Assembly: GCF_001678675.1 (NCBI RefSeq)
Contig: NZ_LZRN01000008.1
Span: 87,097-151,096 of the forward strand
DNA: 64,000 nt
Direction of reading: 5' to 3'
Source of the DNA: Gelidibacter algens
GTDB lineage: Bacteria > Bacteroidota > Bacteroidia > Flavobacteriales > Flavobacteriaceae
Translations under genes and position numbers: made by a program
Shown here: positions 1-8,838 of the stretch, one piece after another
Numbering within the stretch: the stretch's first letter is position 1
Layout of the letters: each line of letters starts with the position of its first letter
Notes under the pieces: generated by a model
The model's database searches: none
What the model saw: the letters and a program-made list of their open reading frames with translations, nothing else
Told to the model about the DNA's origin: nothing

Positions 1-7
1 AAAGTAA

Positions 8-526
8 ATGATTTTAGAGGCTTTTAAGGAAAAATCCAATCAAAAATTCATTAATAAACTGTTAAACTCTAAAAATGTTGCCATCAGTAACAGGAAATTA
101 GAATCAGTTGGTGTTATTATTGATGCGAGTGAATTTTCTGACGCCGAAGCATTTAAACATTTTTTCAATGAATTGGGTGTTCAATTGCCAAAAATTAAAA
201 TCATCGTTTTTGTTGAAGACGAAAAAAAGACAGAGAAATTGTGGGGCAACTTTTTCAGCAAAAAAGATTTCGGATGGCGTGGTGCTATCAAACACGCCGA
301 GCTGAAGATGTTTTTGGATACTGAATTTGATGCCCTTGTAAGCTTCCATAAAAATGACGCCTTAGAATTGAAAATGGCAGCAGCAGTCTCAAAAGCCAAT
401 TTCAAAATTGGACTATCCAATGTAGATGACAGATTGTATGATTTTATATTGGACGTGACCACCAAAGATTTTGACGTGTTTAAAACAGAACTAAAAAAGT
501 ACTTAACCATATTAAACAAAATATAA
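8..526 (+). CDS. DUF6913 family protein (conserved, function unknown)
   Basis: This is a 172-residue soluble protein with no signal peptide or membrane segment. I recognise it only as the small conserved protein that usually sits directly before dapA in Flavobacteriaceae (DUF6913), and no activity can be inferred. Residues 35-70 look like a beta-alpha-beta layout around a [10 protein letters not shown] strand. Its stop codon overlaps the dapA start by one base (TAATG at 524-528), so the two are almost certainly translationally coupled and co-transcribed. The start is the ATG at position 8. The promoter lies outside the window. Confidence 0.75.
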   Translation: MILEAFKEKSNQKFINKLLNSKNVAISNRKLESVGVIIDASEFSDAEAFKHFFNELGVQLPKIKIIVFVEDEKKTEKLWGNFFSKKDFGWRGAIKHAELKMFLDTEFDALVSFHKNDALELKMAAAVSKANFKIGLSNVDDRLYDFILDVTTKDFDVFKTELKKYLTILNKI

Positions 527-1404
527 TGACAAAATTTCTTGGAACAGGTGTTGCCCTAATTACACCGTTCAAATCTGATTTGAGTGTGGATCATGAAGCG
601 CTTGCTGACATTGTTAATTACAATATTGACAATGGCACTGAGTATCTGGTTATTTGTGGAACTACTGCAGAAAGTGTGACGCTCACCAAACAGGAAAAGA
701 AAGACGTTACCAGTACTATAAAGCAAGCAAATAATGGACGATTGCCATTGGTCTTTGGTATTGGAGGCAGCAATACTGCAGACATTATTGAAGAAATCAA
801 GACTACAGATTTAGACGGAATAGATGCTATTTTATCAGTATCACCCTATTATACCAAGCCCACACAAGAAGGTATCTACCAGCATTTCAAAGCAATTTCA
901 GAAGTGTCACCAAAACCGATCATCCTTTATAACGTTCCAGGGCGTACCGCCTCTAATATGTTGCCGGCAACCACCTTACGACTTGCCAATGACTTTGAAA
1001 ACATTATTGGAATCAAAGAAGCAGGAAATAACGTGGGGCAATATTTACAATTATTGAAGCACAAACCAGATGGGTTTTTGATTATTTCAGGAGATGATGA
1101 TTTGGCTTTAGGTGTTGTTTTGGCTGGTGGTGCAGGCGTAATTTCGGTACTGGGTCAAGCGTTCCCTAAGCAATTTAGCAAGATGATCCGTCTTGGATTG
1201 GAAGGCAACGCAAAGGAAGCATATCCAATTCATTTTAAGCTAATGGATGTAACAGCTCAAATATTTGAAGAAAACAATCCTGCCGGAATCAAGGCTGTTT
1301 TTGAGGCACTTCAACTGGCAATGGATACGGTGAGATTGCCCTTAGTTGTGGCTTCAGATGGCTTGAAGGAAAAAATCAGGAATAGTGTAGCGCGTCTCAA
1401 ATAA
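526..1404 (+). CDS. dapA: 4-hydroxy-tetrahydrodipicolinate synthase
   Basis: This cytosolic enzyme condenses pyruvate with aspartate semialdehyde in the diaminopimelate/lysine pathway, which supplies peptidoglycan. At 292 residues it has the normal family length and a full TIM-barrel pattern. The Schiff-base lysine is K164 in GIKEAGN. The catalytic tyrosine is Y135 in LYNVPGR, and the T46-T47 pair of GTTAES binds the substrate carboxylate. It starts on the last base of the preceding stop, so it is read from the same transcript. No feedback-site anomaly is visible. The identification is firm. Confidence 0.97.
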   Translation: MTKFLGTGVALITPFKSDLSVDHEALADIVNYNIDNGTEYLVICGTTAESVTLTKQEKKDVTSTIKQANNGRLPLVFGIGGSNTADIIEEIKTTDLDGIDAILSVSPYYTKPTQEGIYQHFKAISEVSPKPIILYNVPGRTASNMLPATTLRLANDFENIIGIKEAGNNVGQYLQLLKHKPDGFLIISGDDDLALGVVLAGGAGVISVLGQAFPKQFSKMIRLGLEGNAKEAYPIHFKLMDVTAQIFEENNPAGIKAVFEALQLAMDTVRLPLVVASDGLKEKIRNSVARLK

Positions 1405-1475
1405 AGCAAGAAACGTTAAATATTACTTAAACGTCCACTTAGCCTTAATGCATCTGTTATTTTAGCTTAAAATTT

Positions 1476-1510
1476 TTTGTTTTATAATACGTTATAAATG
1501 TGTACTTTTG
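1476..1510 (+). promoter_or_regulatory. Bacteroidota-type promoter for bamD
   Basis: A -33 element TTTG (1476-1479) and a -7 box TACTTTTG (1503-1510) are separated by 23 bp. This fits the Flavobacterium consensus TTG-N17-23-TAnnTTTG. The predicted transcript starts near 1515, before the lipoprotein start at 1612. Confidence 0.7.
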
Positions 1511-1611
1511 CATTCTGTTTAAAAATGATCAAGTGCCATTAAAACATTCTATCTATGACTACATTTAATCAGGCATTCCATTTTAAAAACATAAAGAAGA
1601 ACAATTTTTGG

Positions 1612-2427
1612 ATGAAAAACATTTGTTATACGTTACTGATCGCTCTACTATTCTCCTCTTGTAGTGAATATCAAAAGGCCTTAAAATCTGAAGACATTGC
1701 CACGAAATTTAAAATGGGTACAGAACTTTTTGATGCTGGTAAATATAGTAAAGCCAATAAATTGTTTGCACAAATTGCACCACAATATAGAGGCAAGCCA
1801 CAAGCAGAAAAATTGATGTACATGTATTCCACTTCATTTTACAAAATGAAGGATTATTATTTGGCCGGTTATCAATTTGAGCGCTTTGAAGATCAATATC
1901 CTAAAAGTGAAAAGGCTGAAGAAGCTGGTTTTTTAGGAGCGAAGAGCTTTTACTACTTGTCACCTGTTTACAGTAAAGAGCAAAAGGAAACCGTTACGGC
2001 CCTTGAAAAGCTGCAACTCTTTATCAATAAATATCCGGATTCAGAATATTTGCCTGAGGCCAATAAACTGATTCAGGAATTGGACTATAAATTGGAAAGG
2101 AAGGCTTTTGAAATTGCGAAACTTTACAATGAAATTGCCAATTTTGAGTCTGAAGATTATGAAGCGTCAATAAAAGCCTTTGATAACTTCCTTTTGGAGT
2201 ATCCAGGAACAACTTTTAGGGAAGACGCCATGTACTACAGATTTGACGCTGCCTACAAATTAGGAATCAATAGTATTGAACGTAAGCGTCAAGACCGTTT
2301 AAATACAGCCTTAAAATATTACAATGCTTTTTATAAGGCATATCCAGAATCTCAGTACACTGCTGAGGCATCACTAATGAATACTGAATTGCAAACAGCA
2401 ATTCAAAACTATACTACAAAAAGTTAA
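1612..2427 (+). CDS. bamD: Outer membrane protein assembly factor BamD (lipoprotein)
   Basis: BamD is a lipoprotein of the BAM complex that folds beta-barrel proteins into the outer membrane. From the ATG at 1612 the protein is 271 residues and begins with a typical SpII signal (MKNICYTLLIALLFSSC), lipidated on the cysteine. The rest is a run of TPR-like helical pairs, including the GKYSKANKLFAQIAP and LAGYQFERFEDQYPKS units. A longer ORF begins at 1555, but its 19 extra residues would bury the signal peptide, so I prefer 1612. It has its own promoter and is followed after 13 bp by the omega-subunit gene. Confidence 0.9.
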   Translation: MKNICYTLLIALLFSSCSEYQKALKSEDIATKFKMGTELFDAGKYSKANKLFAQIAPQYRGKPQAEKLMYMYSTSFYKMKDYYLAGYQFERFEDQYPKSEKAEEAGFLGAKSFYYLSPVYSKEQKETVTALEKLQLFINKYPDSEYLPEANKLIQELDYKLERKAFEIAKLYNEIANFESEDYEASIKAFDNFLLEYPGTTFREDAMYYRFDAAYKLGINSIERKRQDRLNTALKYYNAFYKAYPESQYTAEASLMNTELQTAIQNYTTKS

Positions 2428-2440
2428 TTTTATATACACG

Positions 2441-2773
2441 ATGGATTTAAAAAAGACCAATGCTCCAGTAAGTTCTATAACTTACAACCGTAATGAAATT
2501 GATGAGCCAACAGGAAATATCTATGAGGCCATCTCTGTCATAGCCAGAAGAGCGGAACAAATCAATACAGACATCCGTAGAGAACTTGTTGATAAGCTTG
2601 AAGAATTTGCGACTTATAATGATAGCCTTGAAGAGATCTTTGAAAATAAAGAGCAAATTGAAGTGTCTAAATTTTATGAGAAATTGCCAAAACCACACGC
2701 GCTGGCAGTTCAGGAATGGATAGATGACAAAATTTATTTCAGAAATACTGAAGACGATATTACAGAAGCATAA
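2441..2773 (+). CDS. rpoZ: RNA polymerase omega/Rpb6-like subunit
   Basis: This 110-residue protein belongs to the Rpb6/omega group found in Bacteroidota, a small subunit that helps hold the beta' subunit in RNA polymerase. The NIYEAISVIARRAEQIN segment (residues 27-43) matches the conserved omega helix that packs against beta'. The C-terminal half, rich in acidic residues, is the Bacteroidota-specific extension. It sits between bamD and coaBC, the usual order in flavobacteria, with gaps of 13 and 5 bp, which suggests one transcript. Confidence 0.85.
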   Translation: MDLKKTNAPVSSITYNRNEIDEPTGNIYEAISVIARRAEQINTDIRRELVDKLEEFATYNDSLEEIFENKEQIEVSKFYEKLPKPHALAVQEWIDDKIYFRNTEDDITEA

Positions 2774-2778
2774 TTAAC

Positions 2779-3990
2779 ATGTCAATTTTAAGCGGCAAAA
2801 ATATACTCGTAGGCGTTACTGCCGGTATTGCTGCTTATAAAACAGCAAACCTTGTTAGGTTATTTATAAAAGCAGGCGCTCACGTAAAGGTCGTGATGAC
2901 GCCTGCTTCTAAAGACTTCATTACACCTTTAACACTTTCCACGTTATCTAAAAATCCCGTTTATTCTTCATTTGTCAATGACGATGATGAAAACGCCGTA
3001 TGGAACAACCATGTTGAACTCGGGTTGTGGGCAGATCTTTTTATTATTGCACCTGCAACCGCAAATACCATGGCTAAAATGGCCAACGGCGTTTGTGATA
3101 ATTTGTTAATGGCTACCTATCTTTCAGCTAAATGTCCTGTTTATTTTGCGCCTGCAATGGACTTGGACATGTACAAGCATCAAAGTACCATCGCTTCTTT
3201 TGAAATTTTAAAAAGTTTTGGTAATACCATGATTCCTGCAACTAGCGGTGAACTGGCAAGCGGTTTGGTGGGAGAAGGTAGAATGGCAGAACCTGAAGAT
3301 ATCGTGACTTTTATTGAACACGATGTTCTAGAGCAGTTGCCCTTAAAAGGAAAGAAAGTGCTGATTACTGCTGGCCCTACTTATGAAGCTATTGATCCGG
3401 TCCGTTTTATTGGTAATCATTCCAGTGGAAAAATGGGGTTTGAAATAGCTAAAGCAGCAGCCAATCTTGGTGCTGAGGTGATTTTAGTTTCTGGCCCAAC
3501 ACATGAAACAGTTGTACACAGTCTTATAAAAAGAATTGACGTTGTGAGTGCTTCACAAATGTATGAGACCGTACATGACCATTTTGATGTGGTTGACATT
3601 GCTATACTGTCTGCAGCAGTGGCTGATTATAGGCCTAAGAAAGTTTCAGACCTGAAAATTAAAAAGAAAGAGGCTACCTTTAGTATTGAGTTGGAGAAGA
3701 CTCAAGACATTCTGAAGTCATTGGGAGCTATTAAATCACATCAATTTTTAGTTGGTTTTGCATTGGAAACCAATAATGAACTAGAGAATGCAAAAGGAAA
3801 ATTAAATGCAAAGAATTTAAATTTAATTGTATTAAATTCGTTAAACGATCAAGGAGCCGGATTTGGAAGTTCAACCAATAAAGTGACTTTTATAACTGAC
3901 GCACAGGAGATCATTCAACACGACTTGAAATCAAAAAGAGAAGTGGCGGCAGATTTAATGAATCAAATTATAAAACAAATCCATGCGTAA
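2779..3990 (+). CDS. coaBC: Bifunctional phosphopantothenoylcysteine decarboxylase / phosphopantothenate-cysteine ligase
   Basis: This enzyme catalyses two consecutive steps of coenzyme A synthesis in the cytosol. The N-terminal CoaC half (about residues 1-185) is the FMN-dependent decarboxylase, with GVTAGIAAYK at the flavin site, the ATANTMAKMANGVCDNLL segment and PAMDLDMY. The C-terminal CoaB half (about 188-400) opens with VLITAGPTYEAIDPVRFI, the CTP-binding signature, and carries the NHSSGKMG loop. Length (403 residues) is normal. It overlaps the following DUF4835 gene by 8 bp, so the two are probably coupled. Confidence 0.97.
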   Translation: MSILSGKNILVGVTAGIAAYKTANLVRLFIKAGAHVKVVMTPASKDFITPLTLSTLSKNPVYSSFVNDDDENAVWNNHVELGLWADLFIIAPATANTMAKMANGVCDNLLMATYLSAKCPVYFAPAMDLDMYKHQSTIASFEILKSFGNTMIPATSGELASGLVGEGRMAEPEDIVTFIEHDVLEQLPLKGKKVLITAGPTYEAIDPVRFIGNHSSGKMGFEIAKAAANLGAEVILVSGPTHETVVHSLIKRIDVVSASQMYETVHDHFDVVDIAILSAAVADYRPKKVSDLKIKKKEATFSIELEKTQDILKSLGAIKSHQFLVGFALETNNELENAKGKLNAKNLNLIVLNSLNDQGAGFGSSTNKVTFITDAQEIIQHDLKSKREVAADLMNQIIKQIHA

Positions 3991-4870
3991 ATTTATTTTC
4001 ACACTTTTCTTAGTCTGCAATACCGTTGTTTTTTCTCAAGAATTGAATTGTAATTTAGTGGTTAATGCACAACAAACAGGAAATGAAAATGTACAGGTTT
4101 TTAAAACTTTAGAGCGGCAATTGACTGAGTTTGTCAATAACACACAATGGACAGATAAAATTTTTAAACCTCAGGAGCGTATAGATTGTAGCATTATCAT
4201 TAATGTGATTGACTACAATAGTGATGTGTTCCAGGCTACCATTCAAGTGCAGTCTTCAAGACCTGTTTTTAATTCCTCCTATAGCACTCCAGTTTATAAT
4301 TTTAATGATAAAAATTTCACCTTTCAATATCTGGAGTTTCAAAATTTAGTGTACAATCCCACACAATTTGAATCTAATTTGGTTTCAGTACTGGCGTATC
4401 ATGTATTTATGATTTTAGGATTGGATGCGGATACCTTTGAATTGAACGGCGGAGATCCTTATTTTAAACAGGCGCAAACAATCACCAATTTCTCCCAGCA
4501 AGGAAATTTTAAAGGCTGGAAATTGGAAGACGGACAACAATCACGTTTCGCACTTATCGACAATGTGCTGTCTCCTACATTTAAAGAATTCAGAACGGTC
4601 ATGTATAATTACCATCGGAAAGGTTTGGATGTCATGGCAGACAATGACAAAATTGGAAAAGAGGCCATTGCTGGAGTTTTTGACAATTTGAGTACTATGA
4701 ACAACAGAAGGCCAAACTCATTTTTGATGCGTGTGTTTTTTGATGCCAAGGCCAATGAAATTCTCGATATTTTTAGCGATGGACCAAAAGTAAACGTCAC
4801 GCAAATTAAAGATGTTCTTAATAAGATAGCGCCTACACATGCCGATAAATGGCGTGAAATCAACTTCTGA
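3983..4870 (+). CDS. DUF4835 family secreted protein
   Basis: This 295-residue protein has a Sec signal peptide (MRKFIFTLFLVCNTVVFSQ) with a likely cleavage after the S-Q pair, so it is periplasmic or outer-membrane associated. The rest matches the DUF4835 family of Bacteroidota, whose members sit between coaBC and recN. Function is unknown. Visible features are an early single cysteine pair (C23, about C62) and a beta-rich middle. Its start overlaps the end of coaBC by 8 bp. A four-copy heptamer repeat lies between it and recN. Confidence 0.8.
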   Translation: MRKFIFTLFLVCNTVVFSQELNCNLVVNAQQTGNENVQVFKTLERQLTEFVNNTQWTDKIFKPQERIDCSIIINVIDYNSDVFQATIQVQSSRPVFNSSYSTPVYNFNDKNFTFQYLEFQNLVYNPTQFESNLVSVLAYHVFMILGLDADTFELNGGDPYFKQAQTITNFSQQGNFKGWKLEDGQQSRFALIDNVLSPTFKEFRTVMYNYHRKGLDVMADNDKIGKEAIAGVFDNLSTMNNRRPNSFLMRVFFDAKANEILDIFSDGPKVNVTQIKDVLNKIAPTHADKWREINF

Positions 4871-4931
4871 TATGTAATGTAGAAGCACTTTGGTGTAATT
4901 CCAAAAACTAATTTTATTACTAAACTGATAT

Positions 4932-4959
4932 CTCAAACCTCAAACCTCAAACCTCAAAC
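4932..4959. repeat. Four perfect tandem copies of heptamer CTCAAAC
   Basis: CTCAAAC is repeated four times without a mismatch, ending 7 bp before the recN start codon. It therefore occupies the translation-initiation region of recN. It is one of several heptamer-periodic elements in this window. Confidence 0.9.
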
Positions 4960-4966
4960 CCAAAGC

Positions 4967-6619
4967 ATGCTCATAGCACTTTCCATAAAAAATTATGCAT
5001 TAATTGATAGCCTCCAGGTTAATTTCAATAATGGCTTGACCATTATTACTGGAGAGACCGGTGCTGGTAAATCTATCCTATTGGGTGGATTATCTCTTAT
5101 TCTTGGTAAACGGGCGGATTTGAGTAGTGTTAAGAATGCATCGGAAAAATGTATTATTGAAGCCACTTTTGATATTGCGAATTATAATCTGGAAACACTG
5201 TTTAAAGCAGAAGATTTGGATTATGAGCCGCAGACCATCATCCGTAGGGAAATTTTGCCTTCAGGTAAGTCGAGAGCTTTTGTGAATGACACGCCCGTCA
5301 ATTTAGATAGTTTGCAGGTGTTGGGAGAGCGGTTGTTGGATATTCATTCACAACATCAAACCTTGCAGTTGACCAATGATGATTTTCAGTTTCAGGTGAT
5401 TGATGCTTTAGCTGACAATAGTAAGGTGCTCCAAGATTATGCTGAACAATTGCGGGCCTTCAAAGTGCTAAAATCAGAATTGAAAAAATTTCAGACTCAA
5501 AAAATTGAAGCGGCCAAAGAGTTGGATTACAACTTATTTTTGCTCAAAGAATTGGAAGAAGCGAATTTGTTAGATGGAGAGTTGGAATCACTAGAAGAAG
5601 AGTACGAAACCCTTAACAATATTGAAGAAATTGGTGAGCGTCTCACAACCACTCATGAGCTTTTGGGTAATCCAGAACTAGGTATAGTGACGCAGCTTAC
5701 TGAGATTAAAAATCAATTGACAAAACTCGCACCTTATTCAGCCGATTATAAACTGGTTTCTGAGCGCGTTGTAAGCAGCTTAATTGAATTGGATGATATA
5801 TTTGCAGAAATAGAAACACTCCAAGAGGCCTTGGAAGCTGACCCCAACAGATTAAACACGGTCAATGCAAAATTGCAGGTAATTAATAATCTTTTACAAA
5901 AACATGCTGTTGCTGAAGTTTCAGAGTTGATCCAAATAAAAAATGATCTCAGTGACAATGTATCATTCACAGAAAACTTGGATACGGTTATTGCAGATAA
6001 AGAAAAAGACTTGTTAAAAGTCGAAAATCAACTCAGCACATTCGCTACAAAAATCCATAACAATAGGGAAAAGGCAATTCCGGGTTTTATCAAACAGTTA
6101 GAAGTCCTTTTGGAAACGTTAGGCATGCCAAATGCGAGGTTCAATGTAGAATTGACCCATTCAGAAACCTTCTTAAGCAATGGTAATGATGAATTGAAGT
6201 TTTTGTTTTCGGCCAATAAAGGCGGACAATTCAATGAACTTAAAAAAGCAGCATCGGGAGGTGAGTTATCACGGATTATGTTGGCCATAAAATCTATTTT
6301 GACCAATTATACCCAACTCCCAACCATCATGTTCGATGAAATAGACACTGGGGTTTCTGGTGAAATTTCAAATAAAATGGCGTTGATAATGCAACAAATG
6401 AGTAAAACAATGCAGGTGTTTACCATCACGCATCTACCTCAAATTGCAGCAAAAGGAGATGTCCATTTTAAAGTCTTTAAGGAAGATGTGGAAGAGGTGA
6501 CACAAACCCAATTAAAGCGTTTAAACCCTGAAGAGCGTATTGTGGAAATTGCCCAAATGTTAGGAGGCATCAACATGTCCAGTTCTGCTATTGAACATGC
6601 CAAACAATTGCTCAATTGA
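4967..6619 (+). CDS. recN: DNA repair protein RecN
   Basis: RecN is an SMC-like ATPase acting in double-strand break repair on the nucleoid. The 550-residue length is normal. Walker A is GETGAGKS (residues 29-36). A long coiled-coil middle (about 160-370) is rich in E, L and K. The ABC signature region is ASGGELSRIMLA, and Walker B is IMFDEIDTGVSGE, followed by the H-loop region FTITHLPQIAAKGD. The gene closes the dapA-to-recN cluster. The start at 4967 sits immediately behind the CTCAAAC repeat, and there is no Shine-Dalgarno sequence, as usual in this phylum. Confidence 0.97.
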   Translation: MLIALSIKNYALIDSLQVNFNNGLTIITGETGAGKSILLGGLSLILGKRADLSSVKNASEKCIIEATFDIANYNLETLFKAEDLDYEPQTIIRREILPSGKSRAFVNDTPVNLDSLQVLGERLLDIHSQHQTLQLTNDDFQFQVIDALADNSKVLQDYAEQLRAFKVLKSELKKFQTQKIEAAKELDYNLFLLKELEEANLLDGELESLEEEYETLNNIEEIGERLTTTHELLGNPELGIVTQLTEIKNQLTKLAPYSADYKLVSERVVSSLIELDDIFAEIETLQEALEADPNRLNTVNAKLQVINNLLQKHAVAEVSELIQIKNDLSDNVSFTENLDTVIADKEKDLLKVENQLSTFATKIHNNREKAIPGFIKQLEVLLETLGMPNARFNVELTHSETFLSNGNDELKFLFSANKGGQFNELKKAASGGELSRIMLAIKSILTNYTQLPTIMFDEIDTGVSGEISNKMALIMQQMSKTMQVFTITHLPQIAAKGDVHFKVFKEDVEEVTQTQLKRLNPEERIVEIAQMLGGINMSSSAIEHAKQLLN

Positions 6620-6817
6620 TTCAATGGGTTTTAAGAGTGTTATAAACTATGGGTAATTATATATTTTTCAATAGTTAACAATGTTGATTAGGACAAGATG
6701 TGCACAGCTAAAAAATTTTCATTTGAGTACCTCTAACAAGGCAGTATCGGCTTGATAAAGTAAATTTTATAATGAAGATTTAGAAATCAAAACTGAACAA
6801 TAAGTTCAAAGTTTTAT

Positions 6818-6825
6818 TAACTTTG
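6818..6825 (+). promoter_or_regulatory. -7 box of the fabI promoter
   Basis: TAACTTTG matches TAnnTTTG, 41 bp before the fabI ATG. I could not assign a convincing -33 element. Confidence 0.55.
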
Positions 6826-6866
6826 ACTTTTAATTTGCTAGCATTAAATAAAAAACAATCAAAAAC

Positions 6867-7682
6867 ATGGCATACGATTTATTAAAAGGAAAACGAGGAA
6901 TTATTTTTGGAGCTTTGGATGAAAACTCAATTGCTTGGAAAACTGCAGAACGCGTTCATGAAGAAGGCGGTACATTTGTGTTGACAAATGCGCCAATAGC
7001 AATGCGTATGGGACAAATTGATCAATTGGCAAAAAAGACCGGTTCTGAAATCATTCCTGCAGATGCTACTTCTGTTGAAGATTTGGAAAACTTAGTAGCC
7101 AAGTCGGTAGAAATCTTGGGAGGAAAAATTGATTTTGTACTCCATTCCATTGGCATGTCTATTAATGTAAGAAAGGGCAAGCATTATACAAATCAGAATT
7201 ATGAATGGACCCAAAAGGGGACTGATGTTTCTGCAATGTCTTTCCATAAAGTGATGCAAACGCTTTATAAAGCCGATGCTATGAATGAATGGGGAAGTAT
7301 TGTTGCGTTGACCTATATGGCTGCACAACGTGTATTTCCTGATTATAATGACATGGCAGACAATAAAGCCTATTTAGAAAGCATTGCCCGTAGTTTTGGA
7401 TATTTCTTTGGGAAGGATAAAAAAGTAAGGGTCAATACCATTTCTCAGTCGCCAACTCCTACCACAGCAGGTCAAGGTGTAAAAGGTTTTGATGGATTTA
7501 TTGCCTATGCTGATAAGATGTCGCCACTTGGTAACGCCACAGCATTAGACTGCGCCAATTATACGATAACCTTATTTAGTGACCTTACCAAACGAGTCAC
7601 CCTTCAAAATCTCTATAATGATGGAGGTTTTAGCAATATGGGCGTCAGTGACCAAGTCATGGAAGCGTTTGTAAAAGAATAA
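6867..7682 (+). CDS. fabI: Enoyl-[acyl-carrier-protein] reductase (NADH)
   Basis: FabI carries out the last reduction in each round of type II fatty-acid elongation in the cytosol. The 271-residue protein has the short-chain dehydrogenase fold with the divergent N-terminal nucleotide motif typical of FabI (GIIFGALDENSIAWKTA). The FabI active-site spacing Y-x6-K is present as Y160-NDMADN-K167. The ISQSPTPTTAGQGV stretch corresponds to the substrate-binding loop. It is a single-gene transcript: its own -7 box lies upstream and a strong terminator directly downstream. Confidence 0.95.
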   Translation: MAYDLLKGKRGIIFGALDENSIAWKTAERVHEEGGTFVLTNAPIAMRMGQIDQLAKKTGSEIIPADATSVEDLENLVAKSVEILGGKIDFVLHSIGMSINVRKGKHYTNQNYEWTQKGTDVSAMSFHKVMQTLYKADAMNEWGSIVALTYMAAQRVFPDYNDMADNKAYLESIARSFGYFFGKDKKVRVNTISQSPTPTTAGQGVKGFDGFIAYADKMSPLGNATALDCANYTITLFSDLTKRVTLQNLYNDGGFSNMGVSDQVMEAFVKE

Positions 7683-7711
7683 TTTTATACTAATTTTAGA
7701 ATAGATCTAAG

Positions 7712-7744
7712 GACCCTTTCAAACTTTTGAAAGGGTCTTTTTTT
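7712..7744 (+). terminator. Rho-independent terminator after fabI
   Basis: A perfect stem GACCCTTTCA / TGAAAGGGTC (7712-7721 with 7728-7737), extended inward by two A-T pairs, is followed by a run of seven T. Confidence 0.9.
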
Positions 7745-7813
7745 GAAGTCATTATAGATCATGTTGTGTAATTTCAACGATCACCTCGAGGTCGCTTTTT
7801 TGTTTTGATTCCT

Positions 7814-7821
7814 TACCTTTG
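7814..7821 (+). promoter_or_regulatory. -7 box of the glycosyltransferase gene (predicts a leaderless mRNA)
   Basis: TACCTTTG matches TAnnTTTG and ends only 6 bp before the ATG at 7828. TTTTG sequences at about 7799-7807 could serve as the -33 element. Transcription would start at or within a few bases of the start codon. Confidence 0.65.
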
Positions 7822-7827
7822 TATGTT

Positions 7828-8838
7828 ATGAAGCCATTGCATTTTTCATTTATCATTCCTGTTTTCAATAGACCTCATGAAATTCATGAGCTTTTGGAGA
7901 GCTTTACAAAACTTAAAGGTGATTTTGATTACAGCATTTGCATTATTGAAGATGGTTCAACAGTGCCATCTGATAAGGTGATTGAGCAGTTTGATCAGCA
8001 GTTGAAAATCTCCTATCATGTTAAGGAAAATTCAGGTCCTGGAGATTCAAGAAATTACGGAATGGCACGAGCAAAAGGTGATTATTTTATTATTCTAGAT
8101 TCAGATGTGCTACTGCCTGAAGATTATCTGCAAGTTGTTACAAAAAGATTGTCTGATAATTATACAGATTGTTATGGAGGTCCAGATGCTGCCCATGCAT
8201 CTTTTTCAAAGCTTCAAAAAGCGATTAACTTTGTCATGACGTCTTTTATTACTACAGGAGGTATAAGAGGCGGGAAGGACTCAGAGAATTTTCAGCCAAG
8301 GAGTTTCAATATGGGACTTTCAAAAGAAGCGTTTCAGGCTTCCGGCGGTTTTGGAACGATTCATCCTGGCGAAGATCCTGACCTTTCACTGCGTCTTGCA
8401 AGTATGGGGTATAAAAGCCAACTTATAAAAGAAGCTTATGTGTATCACAAAAGGCGTATTTCTTGGTCAAAATTTTATCAGCAAGTTTATAAATTTGGTT
8501 TGGTAAGGCCTATCTTAAATAGATGGCACCCAAAGTCAGAGCGGTTAATTTTTTGGCTACCCACATTATTCTCGATGGGATTTGTGGTGAGTATCCTAAT
8601 GTTAGCGTTTAATGTCATGTGGTTGTTGTACATTTATCTTATCTATATGACGGTAGCATTTATAATGGCGCTTCTCAGTTCAAAAAATGTGGTCATTGGC
8701 GTTTTGTCCGTTATCGCAATATTTGTTCAGTTTTTTGGTTATGGTTATGGATTTTTTAAATCAACCTTAGCTATAAAATTTTTAAAAGTAAATCCTGAAA
8801 AAAGATTTCCAAAATTGTTCTTTAAACATGTTCAATAA
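7828..8838 (+). CDS. Family 2 glycosyltransferase
   Basis: This 336-residue membrane-attached glycosyltransferase probably adds a sugar to an envelope polysaccharide or lipid; donor and acceptor cannot be read from the sequence. The GT-A domain fills residues 1-230: FSFIIPVFNRPHE at the nucleotide site, ILDSDVLLPEDY with the DxD-type metal site, and GEDPDLSLRLASMG as the acceptor-side ED motif. Two or three hydrophobic helices follow (about 245-320). An upstream TTG at 7819 is in frame, but the -7 box ends at 7821, so the ATG at 7828 is the start. It overlaps the next gene by 11 bp. Confidence 0.88.
   Translation: MKPLHFSFIIPVFNRPHEIHELLESFTKLKGDFDYSICIIEDGSTVPSDKVIEQFDQQLKISYHVKENSGPGDSRNYGMARAKGDYFIILDSDVLLPEDYLQVVTKRLSDNYTDCYGGPDAAHASFSKLQKAINFVMTSFITTGGIRGGKDSENFQPRSFNMGLSKEAFQASGGFGTIHPGEDPDLSLRLASMGYKSQLIKEAYVYHKRRISWSKFYQQVYKFGLVRPILNRWHPKSERLIFWLPTLFSMGFVVSILMLAFNVMWLLYIYLIYMTVAFIMALLSSKNVVIGVLSVIAIFVQFFGYGYGFFKSTLAIKFLKVNPEKRFPKLFFKHVQ

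Noticed and set aside
4932..4959. CRISPR array
   Set aside because: The repeats are 7 bp in direct contact with no spacers, and no cas gene is near. The other heptamer arrays are also without spacers.
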